Shown in pieces: positions 35,276-45,045 of a stretch of 64,000 bases of DNA (its first letter is position 1; every line of letters starts with the position of its first letter). Where the stretch lies: contig JAXMCI010000011.1 of assembly GCA_046349435.1 (NCBI GenBank), positions 134,330-198,329 of the forward strand, written 5' to 3'. A program made the translations under genes and the position numbers. The stretch comes from JAXMCI01 sp046349435 (lineage in GTDB: Bacteria; Pseudomonadota; Alphaproteobacteria; Dongiales; Dongiaceae). The notes beneath the pieces are model-generated. The model did not search any database and had not been told where the DNA came from. It saw nothing but the letters and a program-made list of their open reading frames with translations.

Positions 35276-35962
35276 TCAGGAGGCGAGCGAGGCGAGGATG
35301 CCGGCGAGCTCGCGCGGCTTGTTGGCGAAGACCGAGTGCTGCGAGGCGATCTCGATCGGGGTCACCCCGAGCGAGGCGGCGAAGGCGCGCTGCCGCTCGG
35401 GCGGGATGATCTCGTCCTCGGTACAGAGGACGTAGGTGCGGGAAACCTCCGGGATGCCGGCGCCCGGCCACGGCTGGGTCATCGCCAGCCAGCCCTGCTT
35501 TCGCTGCGTCTCCCGCATCAACTTGAGGTAGGCGTCCCGCTCCGCCGGCGGGACCAGCGAGGCGAGCAGGTCGAGGTCAAATGACCGTGTACCGTCGCCA
35601 TGGTCTTTGATCACCGGGTCAATCCCGGAGCGGGTCTCCGGACCTAGCACCTCGTAGATCGACCGTCCCGGTTCAGGTACGACGGCGGCGACGAAGACAA
35701 GGTGGTCCGCCGGCGCTCGGGCGGCAACGAGGGGGATCGTGGCGCCGCCAGCCGAGTGCGCGACGAGGATGCGGGAATGCCCGGTGCCCTCCATCGCCCG
35801 AATCACGGCGGCGGCGTAGTCGTCCAGGGTCGCGTCGGCCCGCTCGCAGGGCAGGTCGACATTGACCACCCGGTGCCCCCTGGCTTCCAGCTCGGGAACG
35901 ACCGGAGCCAGCTCCGCTGTCGTTCCGAAGGCGCCGTGGACGAGAACGAACGTTGTGGGCAT
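35276..35962 (-). CDS. Alpha/beta hydrolase (esterase, EstC/MenH-like)
   Basis: A 228-residue alpha/beta hydrolase. It starts TFVLVHGAFGTTAEL (oxyanion HG), has the nucleophile elbow VAHSAGGATIPL (Ser in G/A-H-S-A-G), an acid in LCTEDEIIPPERQ and the catalytic His in ASQHSVFANKP. This order fits hydroxynitrile-lyase/salicylate-esterase-like short hydrolases. No signal peptide. Separated by 22 bases from the acyl-CoA dehydrogenase gene upstream; substrate unknown. Confidence 0.8.
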   Translation of the reverse strand: MPTTFVLVHGAFGTTAELAPVVPELEARGHRVVNVDLPCERADATLDDYAAAVIRAMEGTGHSRILVAHSAGGATIPLVAARAPADHLVFVAAVVPEPGRSIYEVLGPETRSGIDPVIKDHGDGTRSFDLDLLASLVPPAERDAYLKLMRETQRKQGWLAMTQPWPGAGIPEVSRTYVLCTEDEIIPPERQRAFAASLGVTPIEIASQHSVFANKPRELAGILASLAS

Positions 35963-35984
35963 ACCAAGTGCTCCCCGTCCGATG

Positions 35985-37751
35985 TCAGAACGCGTCCTCT
36001 GCCAGGCCCAGCGTGCTGTCGCCGCCCCCGGTCACGATGTCAGCCAGCCCGCCGGCCAGCGGCAGGATGTTGGCGGCGTAGAACCGCGCCGTGGCCGCCT
36101 TGGCGGAGGCGAAGGGCGCGCTCGCCCTGCCCTCGGCCTGGCGCGCCGCGGCGATCGCCGCCGAGCGCGCCAGCAGCACGCCGCCGGCGACGGTGCCGAA
36201 CAGCCGCAGGAACGGCGTCGCGCCGGCGAGCGCCGTCTCCACCGAGCTCGGCCAGGCCTGCAGCAGGTAGGCGGCGGCACGCTCCAGCGCGGCGATGCCG
36301 GCCTCGAGACGCGGCACGAGATCGGCCGGCGCCGCCGCCGCGTCGCGCCGCAGCTCCTCGACATAGGCGGCCATCGTCGCGCCGCCGTCGCGGGCCAGCT
36401 TGCGGCCGAGCAGGTCGTTGGCCTGGATGCCGTTGGTGCCCTCGTAGATCGGCGTGATGCGGGCGTCGCGATAGTGCTGGGCGGCGCCGGACTGCTCGAT
36501 GAAGCCCATCCCGCCATGCACCTGGATGCCGAGCGAGGCGACCTCGACGCCGATGTCGGTCGACCAGGCCTTGACCACGGGGATCAGCAGGTCGACGCGC
36601 GCCTGCTGGCGCGCCCGCTCGGCCTCGCCCTCGGCGTGCCGGGCGCGGTCGAGCGCGCCGGCCGCCTGGAAGGCGAGCGCGCGGGCCGCCTCGGTCAGCG
36701 CCCGCATGGTCAGCAGCATGCGCCGCACGTCGGGGTGGCGGATGATCGGCACCGGCGCGGGGTCGCGGCTGCCGGCGGCGCGCGACTGGACGCGGCTCCT
36801 TGCGTAGGCGACGGCGCGCTGGGTGGCGCGCTCGGCGATCGCCACGCCCTCGATGCCGACGCCGAGCCGGGCGTTGTTCATCATGGTGAACATGTACTCG
36901 ACGCCGCGACCGGCCTCGCCGACCAGCTCGCCGATCGCGCCGCCATCGTCGCCATAGGCCATCACGCAGGTCGGGCTGGCATGGATGCCGAGCTTGCGCT
37001 CGAGCGCGACGCAGCGCAGGTCGTTGCGCCGCGGCCCGCCCTCGCCGGGCAGCAGCTTCGGCACCAGGAACAGCGAGATGCCCTTGACCCCCGGCGGCGC
37101 GTCCTCCAGCCGGGCCAGCACCATGTGGACGATGTTCTCGGCCAGCTCGTGCTCGCCCCAGGTGATGAAGATCTTCTGCCCGGTGATGCGGTACCGATCG
37201 CCGTCGCGCCGCGCCCGGGTCTTGAGCGCGCCGAGGTCGGTGCCGGCCTGCGGCTCGGTCAGGTTCATCGTGCCGGACCAGCGCCCCTCGATCAGCGCCG
37301 GCAGGTAGGCGGCCTGCTGCGCCGGGCTGCCATGGGACTGCAGCAGCTCGATCACCCCCTGGGTCAGCAGCGGGCAGAGCGAGAAGGAGAGGTTGCTCGC
37401 CGCCCACATCTCCTGCAGCGCCACCTGCAGGCTCCAGGGCAGGCCCTGGCCGCCATGGGCCGGGTCGAACGGCACGGCGTTCCAGCCGGCTCCCGTGAAG
37501 GTCCGGTAGGCCTCGGCGAAGCCGTCCGGCGCGATCACCACGCCGTTCTCCAGCCGGACGCCCTGGCGGTCGCCGCTCTCGTTCAGCGGGTCGAGCGCGC
37601 CGGCGGCGAGCTTGCCGGCCTCCTCGAGCACGGAATCGACGAGGTCGGGCGTCGCCTCGGCGAAGGCGGGCAGGCGGGCGAGCCCGGGCAGGCCGGCGAT
37701 CTCGTCCATCGCGAAGCGCAGCTCGGCGATCGGCGCCGCATAGGCGGTCAT
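35985..37751 (-). CDS. Acyl-CoA dehydrogenase, DmdC-like long form
   Basis: A 588-residue FAD flavoenzyme of the long acyl-CoA dehydrogenase class (about 590 rather than 380 residues) that includes 3-methylmercaptopropionyl-CoA dehydrogenase DmdC. Landmarks are GTMNLTEPQAGTDLG (flavin contact), ITGQKIFITWGEHELAEN, MMNNARLGVGIEGVA and the extra C-terminal domain. The GGMGFIEQSGAAQHYRD stretch precedes the late GTNGIQANDL. Without dmd neighbours, the substrate may be another short or branched acyl-CoA. Followed by the hydrolase; the FAD-oxidase gene lies 7 bases upstream. Confidence 0.83.
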   Translation of the reverse strand: MTAYAAPIAELRFAMDEIAGLPGLARLPAFAEATPDLVDSVLEEAGKLAAGALDPLNESGDRQGVRLENGVVIAPDGFAEAYRTFTGAGWNAVPFDPAHGGQGLPWSLQVALQEMWAASNLSFSLCPLLTQGVIELLQSHGSPAQQAAYLPALIEGRWSGTMNLTEPQAGTDLGALKTRARRDGDRYRITGQKIFITWGEHELAENIVHMVLARLEDAPPGVKGISLFLVPKLLPGEGGPRRNDLRCVALERKLGIHASPTCVMAYGDDGGAIGELVGEAGRGVEYMFTMMNNARLGVGIEGVAIAERATQRAVAYARSRVQSRAAGSRDPAPVPIIRHPDVRRMLLTMRALTEAARALAFQAAGALDRARHAEGEAERARQQARVDLLIPVVKAWSTDIGVEVASLGIQVHGGMGFIEQSGAAQHYRDARITPIYEGTNGIQANDLLGRKLARDGGATMAAYVEELRRDAAAAPADLVPRLEAGIAALERAAAYLLQAWPSSVETALAGATPFLRLFGTVAGGVLLARSAAIAAARQAEGRASAPFASAKAATARFYAANILPLAGGLADIVTGGGDSTLGLAEDAF

Positions 37752-37758
37752 TGCAGCC

Positions 37759-39177
<1,419 letters not shown>

Positions 39178-39211
39178 GGCCGGCAGATTAGCAAGCCGCC
39201 CGGGGCCGGAG

Positions 39212-40657
39212 CTACAGCGCCTTCAGCTTGCGGTGGGCGTGCAGCACCAGCCGGAACAGCAGCAGCCCGTGGCGGAAGCGCGAGATCTGCGTCGTGCCGT
39301 AGCGCCGGCTCTCGTAGCGGATCGGCACCTCGACGATCTTCAGGCAGAGCAGGCTGGCGCCGAGGATCAGGTCGAAATCGCCGAACGGGTCGACGCCGCC
39401 GAGATAGGCGCGCACGCCCTTCAGCCGGCCATAGTCCTCGCGGCCGATCACCTTGGTGCCGCACAGCGTGTCGGTGAAGCGCTGGTTGAGCAGCCAGGTG
39501 AAGAGCGAGGAGAACAGCCGGTTGGCGACCATGTTGAGGAAGCGCATCGACTGGCGCTCGCGCGGATAGACGAGGCGCGAGCCGTTGACGAACTCGGCCT
39601 GGCCGCTCTCGATCGCCCGCCAGAACTTCGGCAGGTCCTCCGGCGGCACGGTGAGGTCGGCGTCGAGGATCATCAGCACGTCGCCGCGGGCCGCGTCGAA
39701 GCCCTTGAAGACCGCGTCGGCCTTGCCGACCCCGTCCTGCACCAGCAGCTTGAGGTCGCGCCCGGGATGCTCCGCGATCACCCGCTCGATCTCCTCGCGC
39801 GTGCCGTCGCGGCTGTGGCCCTCGACGAAGATCACCTCGACGTCGGGCGCGAAGCCGGGCAGGCGGCGGACCAGCGGCTCGATGTTGCCGCGCTCGTTGC
39901 GGCAGGGAACGATCACCGAGACCGAGCGCGGCGGCGGTGCCGGCCGGCGCAGCGAGCGCGCCACCAGGTAGTTGCGCAGCGACAGCGCGCGCAGCCCGGG
40001 CAAGGTCGCCACCGTGTGGTTGATCGCCGGCCCGAGCCCGCCCAGCCGGCGCGGCAGCAGCTGGCGCCATTCGCGCCTGAGCGGCTCGAACCCGGCCAGC
40101 GCGCAAAGCCCGGCGATGTCGTCGAGCGACAGGAAGTTCTGCGGCTCCTGCGGCATTTTCAGGCCGACCCGCTCGCCCGCCGCCAGCAGCGGCTCCCAGA
40201 GCGGCGCGTACCAGGCGACGATCAGTCGGGTGCGCGGCCCGCACAGCCGGTGCAGCAGGCCGAGCGTGCCCTCGCAATCCTCCAGCGCGCCGATCAGGTC
40301 GGCGAGGATGATGAAGTCGAACGGGCCTTCGATGGCGTCCAGGGCCGCGGCATCCTCGACGTCGCCCTGGTGCAGCTCGAGCCCGGGATGGCGGGCCCGC
40401 GCCACCTCGATCATCGCCGGGCTGAGATCGACGCCGACGCCGCGCGCCGGGCGCAGCGCGGCCAGCAGCTCGCCGGTGCCGCAGCCGAGATCGAGCACGC
40501 GGCTGCCTGCCGGCACCAGCAGCTGGAGGAAGCGCCAGTCCTGCTCGTGGAAATAGCGGTTGCGGTCGAGCCAGCGCGGCCGTTCCGCCGCCAGCCGGTC
40601 GCTGGCCGCGCGGATCCGCTGCTTGCGCGGCGAGAGCGCCTGGACGTCCGGCGCCAT
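39212..40657 (-). CDS. Fusion of SAM-dependent methyltransferase and family 2 glycosyltransferase
   Basis: A 481-residue two-domain protein. Residues about 1-225 are a class I methyltransferase with VLDLGCGTGELLAAL and GVDLSPAMIEVARAR. Residues about 235-481 are a GT-A glycosyltransferase of the dolichol-phosphate-mannose-synthase type, with VSVIVPCRNERGNIEPLV, the MILDADLTVPPEDLP Asp pair and FVNGSRLVYPRERQSMR. No C-terminal membrane helices. It may modify a lipid-linked sugar in envelope synthesis. Its ATG lies 1 base from the stop of the Sua5 gene upstream. Confidence 0.8.
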   Translation of the reverse strand: MAPDVQALSPRKQRIRAASDRLAAERPRWLDRNRYFHEQDWRFLQLLVPAGSRVLDLGCGTGELLAALRPARGVGVDLSPAMIEVARARHPGLELHQGDVEDAAALDAIEGPFDFIILADLIGALEDCEGTLGLLHRLCGPRTRLIVAWYAPLWEPLLAAGERVGLKMPQEPQNFLSLDDIAGLCALAGFEPLRREWRQLLPRRLGGLGPAINHTVATLPGLRALSLRNYLVARSLRRPAPPPRSVSVIVPCRNERGNIEPLVRRLPGFAPDVEVIFVEGHSRDGTREEIERVIAEHPGRDLKLLVQDGVGKADAVFKGFDAARGDVLMILDADLTVPPEDLPKFWRAIESGQAEFVNGSRLVYPRERQSMRFLNMVANRLFSSLFTWLLNQRFTDTLCGTKVIGREDYGRLKGVRAYLGGVDPFGDFDLILGASLLCLKIVEVPIRYESRRYGTTQISRFRHGLLLFRLVLHAHRKLKAL

Positions 40658-40658
40658 C

Positions 40659-41639
40659 TCAGTCCCGCGGCGCCGCGGCGCGGCGCAGCCGGTCGTTGAT
40701 CGCGGCGCCGAGCCCTGCGTCGGGCACCGGCATCACCGCGATCCCGGCGAAGCCCGGCCGGTCGAGCCGGCGCAGCAGGACGAAGAGATTGGCCGCCGCC
40801 TCGGCGAGGTCGCCCGCCGGGCTGAGGTTGGCGGCATCGGCCGGCGCGGCGGGCCCGAAGCCGAGCAGCAGCTCGCCGGGCGCCGCCGCCGCGGCGTCGA
40901 GCCGGACCGGCAGGCGCGGCGCATAGTGGCTGGCGAGCTGGCCCGGGCCGCGCGGCGCCGGGCCCGGCTCGGCCGCCGCCAGCGGCCCGACGATATCCGC
41001 CAGCCGCTCCGCGGCCAGCCCGCCCGGCCGCAGCAGCGGCGGTTCCGGGCCGGTGAGGTCGAGCACCGTCGACTCGACGCCGATCGGGCAGGCGCCGCCG
41101 TCGAGGATCATCGCCACCGCGGCGACGCCTTCTTCATCGGCGAAGTCATCGGCGACGTGGGCCGCCCGGGTCGGGCTGACCCGGCCGGAACGGTTGGCGC
41201 TGGGCGCCACCAGCGGCCCGCCGAAGGCGCCGAGCAGGGCGAGCGCCACCGGGTGCGCCGGCACCCGGATGGCGAGGCTGTCGAGCCCGGCGCCGGCCAG
41301 CAGCGAGACCGGGCAGCCCGGCCGGCGCGGCAGCACCAGGGTCAGCGGCCCCGGCCAGAAGGCGGCCGCCAGCCGCTCCGCCCGCCGGTCGAAGGCGACC
41401 AGCGCCGCCGCGGCGCCGGCGTCCGCGACATGGACGATGAGCGGGTTGAAGCGCGGCCGCCGCTTGGCCGCGTAGAGCCCCGCCACCGCCCGCTCGTCGA
41501 CCGCCGACGCGCCAAGCCCGTAGACCGTCTCGGTCGGAAAGGCGACCAGCCGCCCCGCGGCGAGCGCTGCGGCGGCCGCCGCCAGGTTTTCCGGCGTCGG
41601 CGGCAGGATCGGCGGCGCGCCGCCCGCACGCGTCGTCAT
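40659..41639 (-). CDS. L-threonylcarbamoyladenylate synthase (Sua5/YwlC/TsaC)
   Basis: A 326-residue Sua5-type enzyme that makes threonylcarbamoyl-AMP for the t6A37 modification of ANN-decoding tRNAs. The YrdC domain has PTETVYGLGASA, AKRRPRFNPLIVHV (K-R-x3-N-P-L) and APSANRSGRVSPT. The C-terminal Sua5 domain (about 210-326) includes RGPGQLASHYAP (the linker that covers the active site). Its first codons lie inside a dispersed repeat (41635-41683), which supplies the ATG. Confidence 0.88.
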   Translation of the reverse strand: MTTRAGGAPPILPPTPENLAAAAAALAAGRLVAFPTETVYGLGASAVDERAVAGLYAAKRRPRFNPLIVHVADAGAAAALVAFDRRAERLAAAFWPGPLTLVLPRRPGCPVSLLAGAGLDSLAIRVPAHPVALALLGAFGGPLVAPSANRSGRVSPTRAAHVADDFADEEGVAAVAMILDGGACPIGVESTVLDLTGPEPPLLRPGGLAAERLADIVGPLAAAEPGPAPRGPGQLASHYAPRLPVRLDAAAAAPGELLLGFGPAAPADAANLSPAGDLAEAAANLFVLLRRLDRPGFAGIAVMPVPDAGLGAAINDRLRRAAAPRD

Positions 41640-41683
41640 CCCGGCGAGAGCCGGGATCCAGGACGCCGCTTCGCCGGGATGAC
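41635..41683. repeat. Short dispersed inverted repeat overlapping the Sua5 start
   Basis: The unit GTCATCCCGGCGAGAGCCGG at the left pairs with CGCCGGGATGAC at the right. It belongs to the same general class as 17374-17455 and 28129-28200 but is a different subtype. The ATGAC end forms the start codon of the Sua5 gene. Confidence 0.65.
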
Positions 41684-41711
41684 ATGGGAGCGAGCGGCTG
41701 GCCGCATCGCC

Positions 41712-42494
41712 CTACCGCCCACGGGCGACGAAATGCGGGTTCTCGAAGCCGGGCTTGCCGTAGCCCAGCTCCCGCCCGTCGAGCGTCTCGACATGGCCGC
41801 CGGCGGCGGCGAGCACGGCATGGCCGGCCGCGGTGTCCCACTCCATGGTGCGGCCGAAGCGCGGATAGAGGTCGGCGATGCCCTCGGCCACCTGGCAGAA
41901 CTTGAGGGAGCTGCCGGCGACACGGTGCTCCAGCACCTTCTGCGCCGCCAGGAAGGCGTCGAGATCGGACCCCTGGCCGTGCGAGCGGCTGCCCAGCACG
42001 ATGGCGCCGCCGGCCGGCTGCTTGCGGGCGGCGATCGGCTTCGGCGCCCCGTCGCCATGCTGCACCGTGGCACCCCCGGGACCGCCGGCATAGACGGTGT
42101 CGAGCGTCGGCGCCCCGACCACGCCGAGCAGCGGCCGGCCATGCTCGATCAGCGCGATGTTGACGGTGAACTCGCCATTGCCGCTGAGGAACTCCTTGGT
42201 GCCGTCGAGCGGGTCGAGCAGCCAGAAGCGGCGCTCGCCATAGCCCTCGTTGGAGGGCAGCCCGTGCAGCGCCGCCGCCTCCTCGGCGATCACCGGGACG
42301 CCCGGCAGCAGCCGCTCCAGGATCGGGGTGATCAGCGCCTCGGCCGCCTCGGCGGCCGCCGTCACCGGGCTGTGGTCCGCCTTGGTGCGCGCCGCCGTGC
42401 GGCCGTGGTAGTGGCCGAGGATGACGGTCGCGGCCTGGCGCGCCGCCGCCGTCAGCGCCGCCAGCAACCCGGGTACGTCGAGCGCGTCGCTCAT
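41712..42494 (-). CDS. cysQ: 3'(2'),5'-bisphosphate nucleotidase CysQ
   Basis: A 260-residue inositol-monophosphatase-fold, Mg-dependent phosphatase that removes PAP formed in sulfate assimilation. Metal motif WLLDPLDGTKEFLSGNGEF and the later MEWDTAAGHAVLAAAGG are characteristic of CysQ; an early IAEEAAALHG supplies the third metal ligand. ATG at 42494 gives the family's usual length; the frame open to 42590 adds an atypical leader. Confidence 0.87.
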   Translation of the reverse strand: MSDALDVPGLLAALTAAARQAATVILGHYHGRTAARTKADHSPVTAAAEAAEALITPILERLLPGVPVIAEEAAALHGLPSNEGYGERRFWLLDPLDGTKEFLSGNGEFTVNIALIEHGRPLLGVVGAPTLDTVYAGGPGGATVQHGDGAPKPIAARKQPAGGAIVLGSRSHGQGSDLDAFLAAQKVLEHRVAGSSLKFCQVAEGIADLYPRFGRTMEWDTAAGHAVLAAAGGHVETLDGRELGYGKPGFENPHFVARGR

Positions 42495-42626
42495 CGCCGC
42501 GCCACTGCTTCGCTGCTCCGCAGGTCCATTGCCGGTGATGTCCTCTGGCTGTCCGGCGGCGATGATACGGAGCCGGGCAGCCCCCACCAAGCGGCAATTC
42601 GCCTCCGTTTCTAGTGGCAGCGGGTT

Positions 42627-42857
42627 CTAGTGCAGCGGGTCGCCGAAGCGCCGCGCGCGGAAGCTGGCCTCGTCGCCGGGACGGAAATCGATGCGGATCT
42701 CCGAGCGCGCGCCGTGCCGGGCCGCCTTGTCGGCGGCGAGCGTCGCCACCTCGACGGCCTGCCCGACGGTGGGATAGGCGCCCAGCAGCCGGTCCGCCTC
42801 CCAGATCAGCCAGCTCCGGGAATGGCTCGCGATGGAGTAGGCCCGCTTGTCCGTCAT
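42627..42857 (-). CDS. Small DUF2188-like protein under an EcfG-type promoter
   Basis: A 76-residue basic protein (RAYSIASHSRSWLIWEADR, then GAYPTVGQAVEVATLAADKA, ARHGARSEIRIDFRPGD). The alternation of an aromatic strand, a helix with TVGQAVEVA and a closing strand resembles DUF2188-type proteins, but the family match is weak. ATG at 42857 is preferred since the general-stress promoter ends 46 bases upstream. Function unknown; expression on stress is inferred. Confidence 0.6.
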   Translation of the reverse strand: MTDKRAYSIASHSRSWLIWEADRLLGAYPTVGQAVEVATLAADKAARHGARSEIRIDFRPGDEASFRARRFGDPLH

Positions 42858-42902
42858 GCTATCGCCCCGGTTTCCTCCTGGCTGCGCCATTGCGTCAGGG
42901 AC

Positions 42903-42927
42903 AACGCCGAGGGGCAGTGCCGGTTCC
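42903..42927 (-). promoter_or_regulatory. EcfG-type general stress response promoter
   Basis: On the minus strand GGAAC (42923-42927) is followed after exactly 16 bases by CGTT (42903-42906). This is the consensus read by the alphaproteobacterial EcfG (ECF15) sigma factor. The -10 element lies 46 bases before the ATG of the small protein at 42857. Confidence 0.6.
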
Positions 42928-43029
42928 GCGTGCCCGAATCTTGCCGTCCCGTTGATCTTCCTCAAGGATTGGTAACGAATCTGTTGCATGGTGGCGGGGA
43001 GAGCCCGTCGGGCCTGGGGGAACGCAGTC

Positions 43030-43275
43030 ATGCTGAACTATCGCGTCGTCTACCGCGCCGGCTGGAGCGCCGCGCCGCCGTCCGAGGAGGACGGTCCTGC
43101 CCTGTCCAGCGGCCACCATACGCTGGGCGACGCCTTCCGCGCCGCCTTCGCGGCGATGCGCGACAATCCCAACCTGGCGGTCGCCATCGGCCGGCCGGAC
43201 GGCCGCCTCCTGGTCGGCCCGACGCGGCTGCGCGAGCTCGGCCGGGCGCCGGGCCGGGACGACAGCATCCATTGA
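43030..43275 (+). CDS. Small protein of unknown function
   Basis: An 81-residue protein (MLNYRVVYRAGWSAAPPSEE, then SGHHTLGDAFRAAFAAMRDN). It has no signal peptide or membrane segment and the second half reads as a strand-helix-strand module with AIGRPDGRLLVGPTRLREL. ATG at 43030 is preferred over an upstream start at 42988, which would add a basic leader. It is divergent from the EcfG-controlled small gene, and may share stress control, but no promoter is evident on this strand. Not recognised. Confidence 0.5.
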   Translation: MLNYRVVYRAGWSAAPPSEEDGPALSSGHHTLGDAFRAAFAAMRDNPNLAVAIGRPDGRLLVGPTRLRELGRAPGRDDSIH

Positions 43276-43575
43276 GCCGGAGCGGCCGGGAGCTGGGCCG
43301 CGGCTGCGTCGCGGCCGCGCTTGCCGGGTGACCGCATTCGCTCCATCATGAAAGCTTCGCGGCAGCGCGAAGATCGGGACGACAGGTAGTCCGGGATGAG
43401 CAACGGGGTGGCGGTGTCGGCGGCGCCCTTCGCCGGGGGAGACGAAGGCGAGGGCGCGGTTGCAGCGCGATCGAACGGGCCGATCGGGGCGGCGGGACGA
43501 GAGCCCGCGGCAGCGCCCCGCCGGGCGAGCGGTTCCGCCCATCGACGACACCGACATGAAGCACGGGGGATTGAC
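43276..43575. other. Gap with no supported gene
   Basis: Between two small genes. An open frame from 43396 runs in phase into the next gene, but its residues (Gly/Ala/Glu/Arg-rich) look like non-coding read-through. No RNA, repeat or promoter is recognised. Confidence 0.45.
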
Positions 43576-43758
43576 GTGAAGGACCGGATCATCGGCGCCT
43601 CGCAGCGCACGCAGGACATCGCCACCTGGCTGGTGGAGCGCGGCGTGCCGCGCCAGGCGATCGCCGACCTGGTGCGCTCGGCGATCAGCGACGGCGCCAT
43701 GTTCTCGCTGACCGAGACCAAGCTGCGCACCGGCAAGGACGTGTTCGGCCAGGCCTGA
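43576..43758 (+). CDS. Small protein of unknown function
   Basis: A 60-residue protein with a mainly helical sequence: VKDRIIGASQRTQDIATWLV, then ERGVPRQAIADLVRSAIS and LTETKLRTGKDVFGQA. GTG at 43576 follows a GGGGGA ribosome site 5 bases upstream. No family recognised. It ends 28 bases before the convergent DUF3124 gene. Confidence 0.5.
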   Translation: MKDRIIGASQRTQDIATWLVERGVPRQAIADLVRSAISDGAMFSLTETKLRTGKDVFGQA

Positions 43759-43786
43759 GGCCCGGCCGCTTCACTCCCCGGCCGCC

Positions 43787-44272
43787 TCACTCCCCGGCCG
43801 TGCGGATCGCGCGGCCGGGCGTGGTGAAGACGATCGACTGCGTGCCGAAGAAGTAGGTGTGCACCGTCTCGACGAGCGGCGGGTTGACCGGCTGGTCGGC
43901 CGCCCATTCGACCAGGAAGCTGGCGCCGCTGCCGCCGGTGGTGTCCTTGTGCTCGACGAAGAGGTCGAGGGCCTGCAGCGGCCCCAGCGCCTTCGGCGCG
44001 GCGAGGAACTCGCGCACCAGCTTGCCGTCGTCGCCGTAGTAGCGCGCCGAGCGCACGGTGATGCCGTGCGCCGGGTCGGTGTTGCGCACCGACAGCATGG
44101 CCGAGAGCAGCAGCAGCGACGGCTTGCCCCGGCTGTCGAGGTTGCCGTGCCAGACCTGGGAGTAGACCGGCGCGTAGACCGTCTCGCCGCGGGTCAGCGG
44201 CGGCGGGTCCGCCCGGGCGGGGCCGGCGGCCAGCGCCAGGCCGAGCGCCAGCCCGAGGGCCGCGGCCCTCAT
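43787..44272 (-). CDS. Secreted DUF3124 protein
   Basis: A 161-residue exported protein with a signal peptide (LGLALGLALAAGPARA-DP). The mature part has GETVYAPVYSQVWHGN, LSVRNTDPAHGITVRSARYY and ends VHTYFFGTQSIVFTTPGR, matching DUF3124. Function unknown; periplasmic. Its ATG overlaps the stop of the GntR gene by 4 bases, so the two are coupled. Confidence 0.7.
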   Translation of the reverse strand: MRAAALGLALGLALAAGPARADPPPLTRGETVYAPVYSQVWHGNLDSRGKPSLLLLSAMLSVRNTDPAHGITVRSARYYGDDGKLVREFLAAPKALGPLQALDLFVEHKDTTGGSGASFLVEWAADQPVNPPLVETVHTYFFGTQSIVFTTPGRAIRTAGE

Positions 44273-44964
44273 GACGCGGCGACCTTGCCGCCGGCGGCCG
44301 TCTCGGCGAGGCGGGCGGAGAGCAGCGCCACCTCGCCCTCGTTGTGCGTGCGGGCGAGGCGCTCGGCGCGATCCGGGTCGCCGCCGGCCACCGCCTCGAT
44401 CAGCGCCTCGTGCTCGGCGACCGAGGCGCCGTAGTCCTGCGGCAGGAAGCCGGCATGGACCATGTGGAAGCGGACCTGCTGCAGCACCACCCGATGCTGC
44501 TGCGCCAGCCGGGCATGCCCGGCCTGCGCCACGATCGCCTCGTGCAGCCGGAAGTCGGCCTCGGTGGCCTCGGCGTAGCGGGCCGACGCCACGGCCGCGT
44601 CGAGCCCGCGCCAGGCCTGGCGGAGCGCCGCCCGCGCCGCCGGGTCGGTCCGCTCGGCGGCCAGCCGGGCGCCCAGCCCCTCCAGCGCGCCGCGCAGCGT
44701 GTAGAGCTCCCAGGCGTCGGCCACGGTGGCGCCGGCGACCTGCCAGCGGGTGAAGGCGACCTGGTGGACCAGCCCCTCATGGGCGAGCTGGGCCAGCGCC
44801 GCCCGCACCGTGCCGCGGCTGACGCCGAGCTCCAGCGCCAGCTGCGTCTCGACCAGCCGCGCGCCGGGCGGCAGCACGCCGGTCAGGATGTGGCCGCGGA
44901 TGCCGGCCGCCGCCTGGCGGTCGAGCAGGCGCTTCTCGACCTCTAGTCGCGCGATCTTCGCCAT
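44269..44964 (-). CDS. GntR family regulator with FCD domain
   Basis: A 231-residue FadR-subfamily regulator. The winged helix-turn-helix shows LPPGARLVETQLALELGVSR and TVRAALAQLAHEGLVHQ. The FCD ligand domain (about 85-215) carries the Asp/His metal-binding pattern DFRLHEAIV and a late H in SVAEHEALIEAV. FCD regulators sense carboxylic acids. It precedes a DUF3124 gene in one transcript. The target is not visible. Confidence 0.82.
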   Translation of the reverse strand: MAKIARLEVEKRLLDRQAAAGIRGHILTGVLPPGARLVETQLALELGVSRGTVRAALAQLAHEGLVHQVAFTRWQVAGATVADAWELYTLRGALEGLGARLAAERTDPAARAALRQAWRGLDAAVASARYAEATEADFRLHEAIVAQAGHARLAQQHRVVLQQVRFHMVHAGFLPQDYGASVAEHEALIEAVAGGDPDRAERLARTHNEGEVALLSARLAETAAGGKVAAS

Positions 44965-45045
44965 GCCCGATTCCCATACAGGGCTTGGCCGGCGGTGTCC
45001 ATCCGGGGGGCCTCGTCGGCGGCAGCGGGAGAGGGAGCGACAGCC

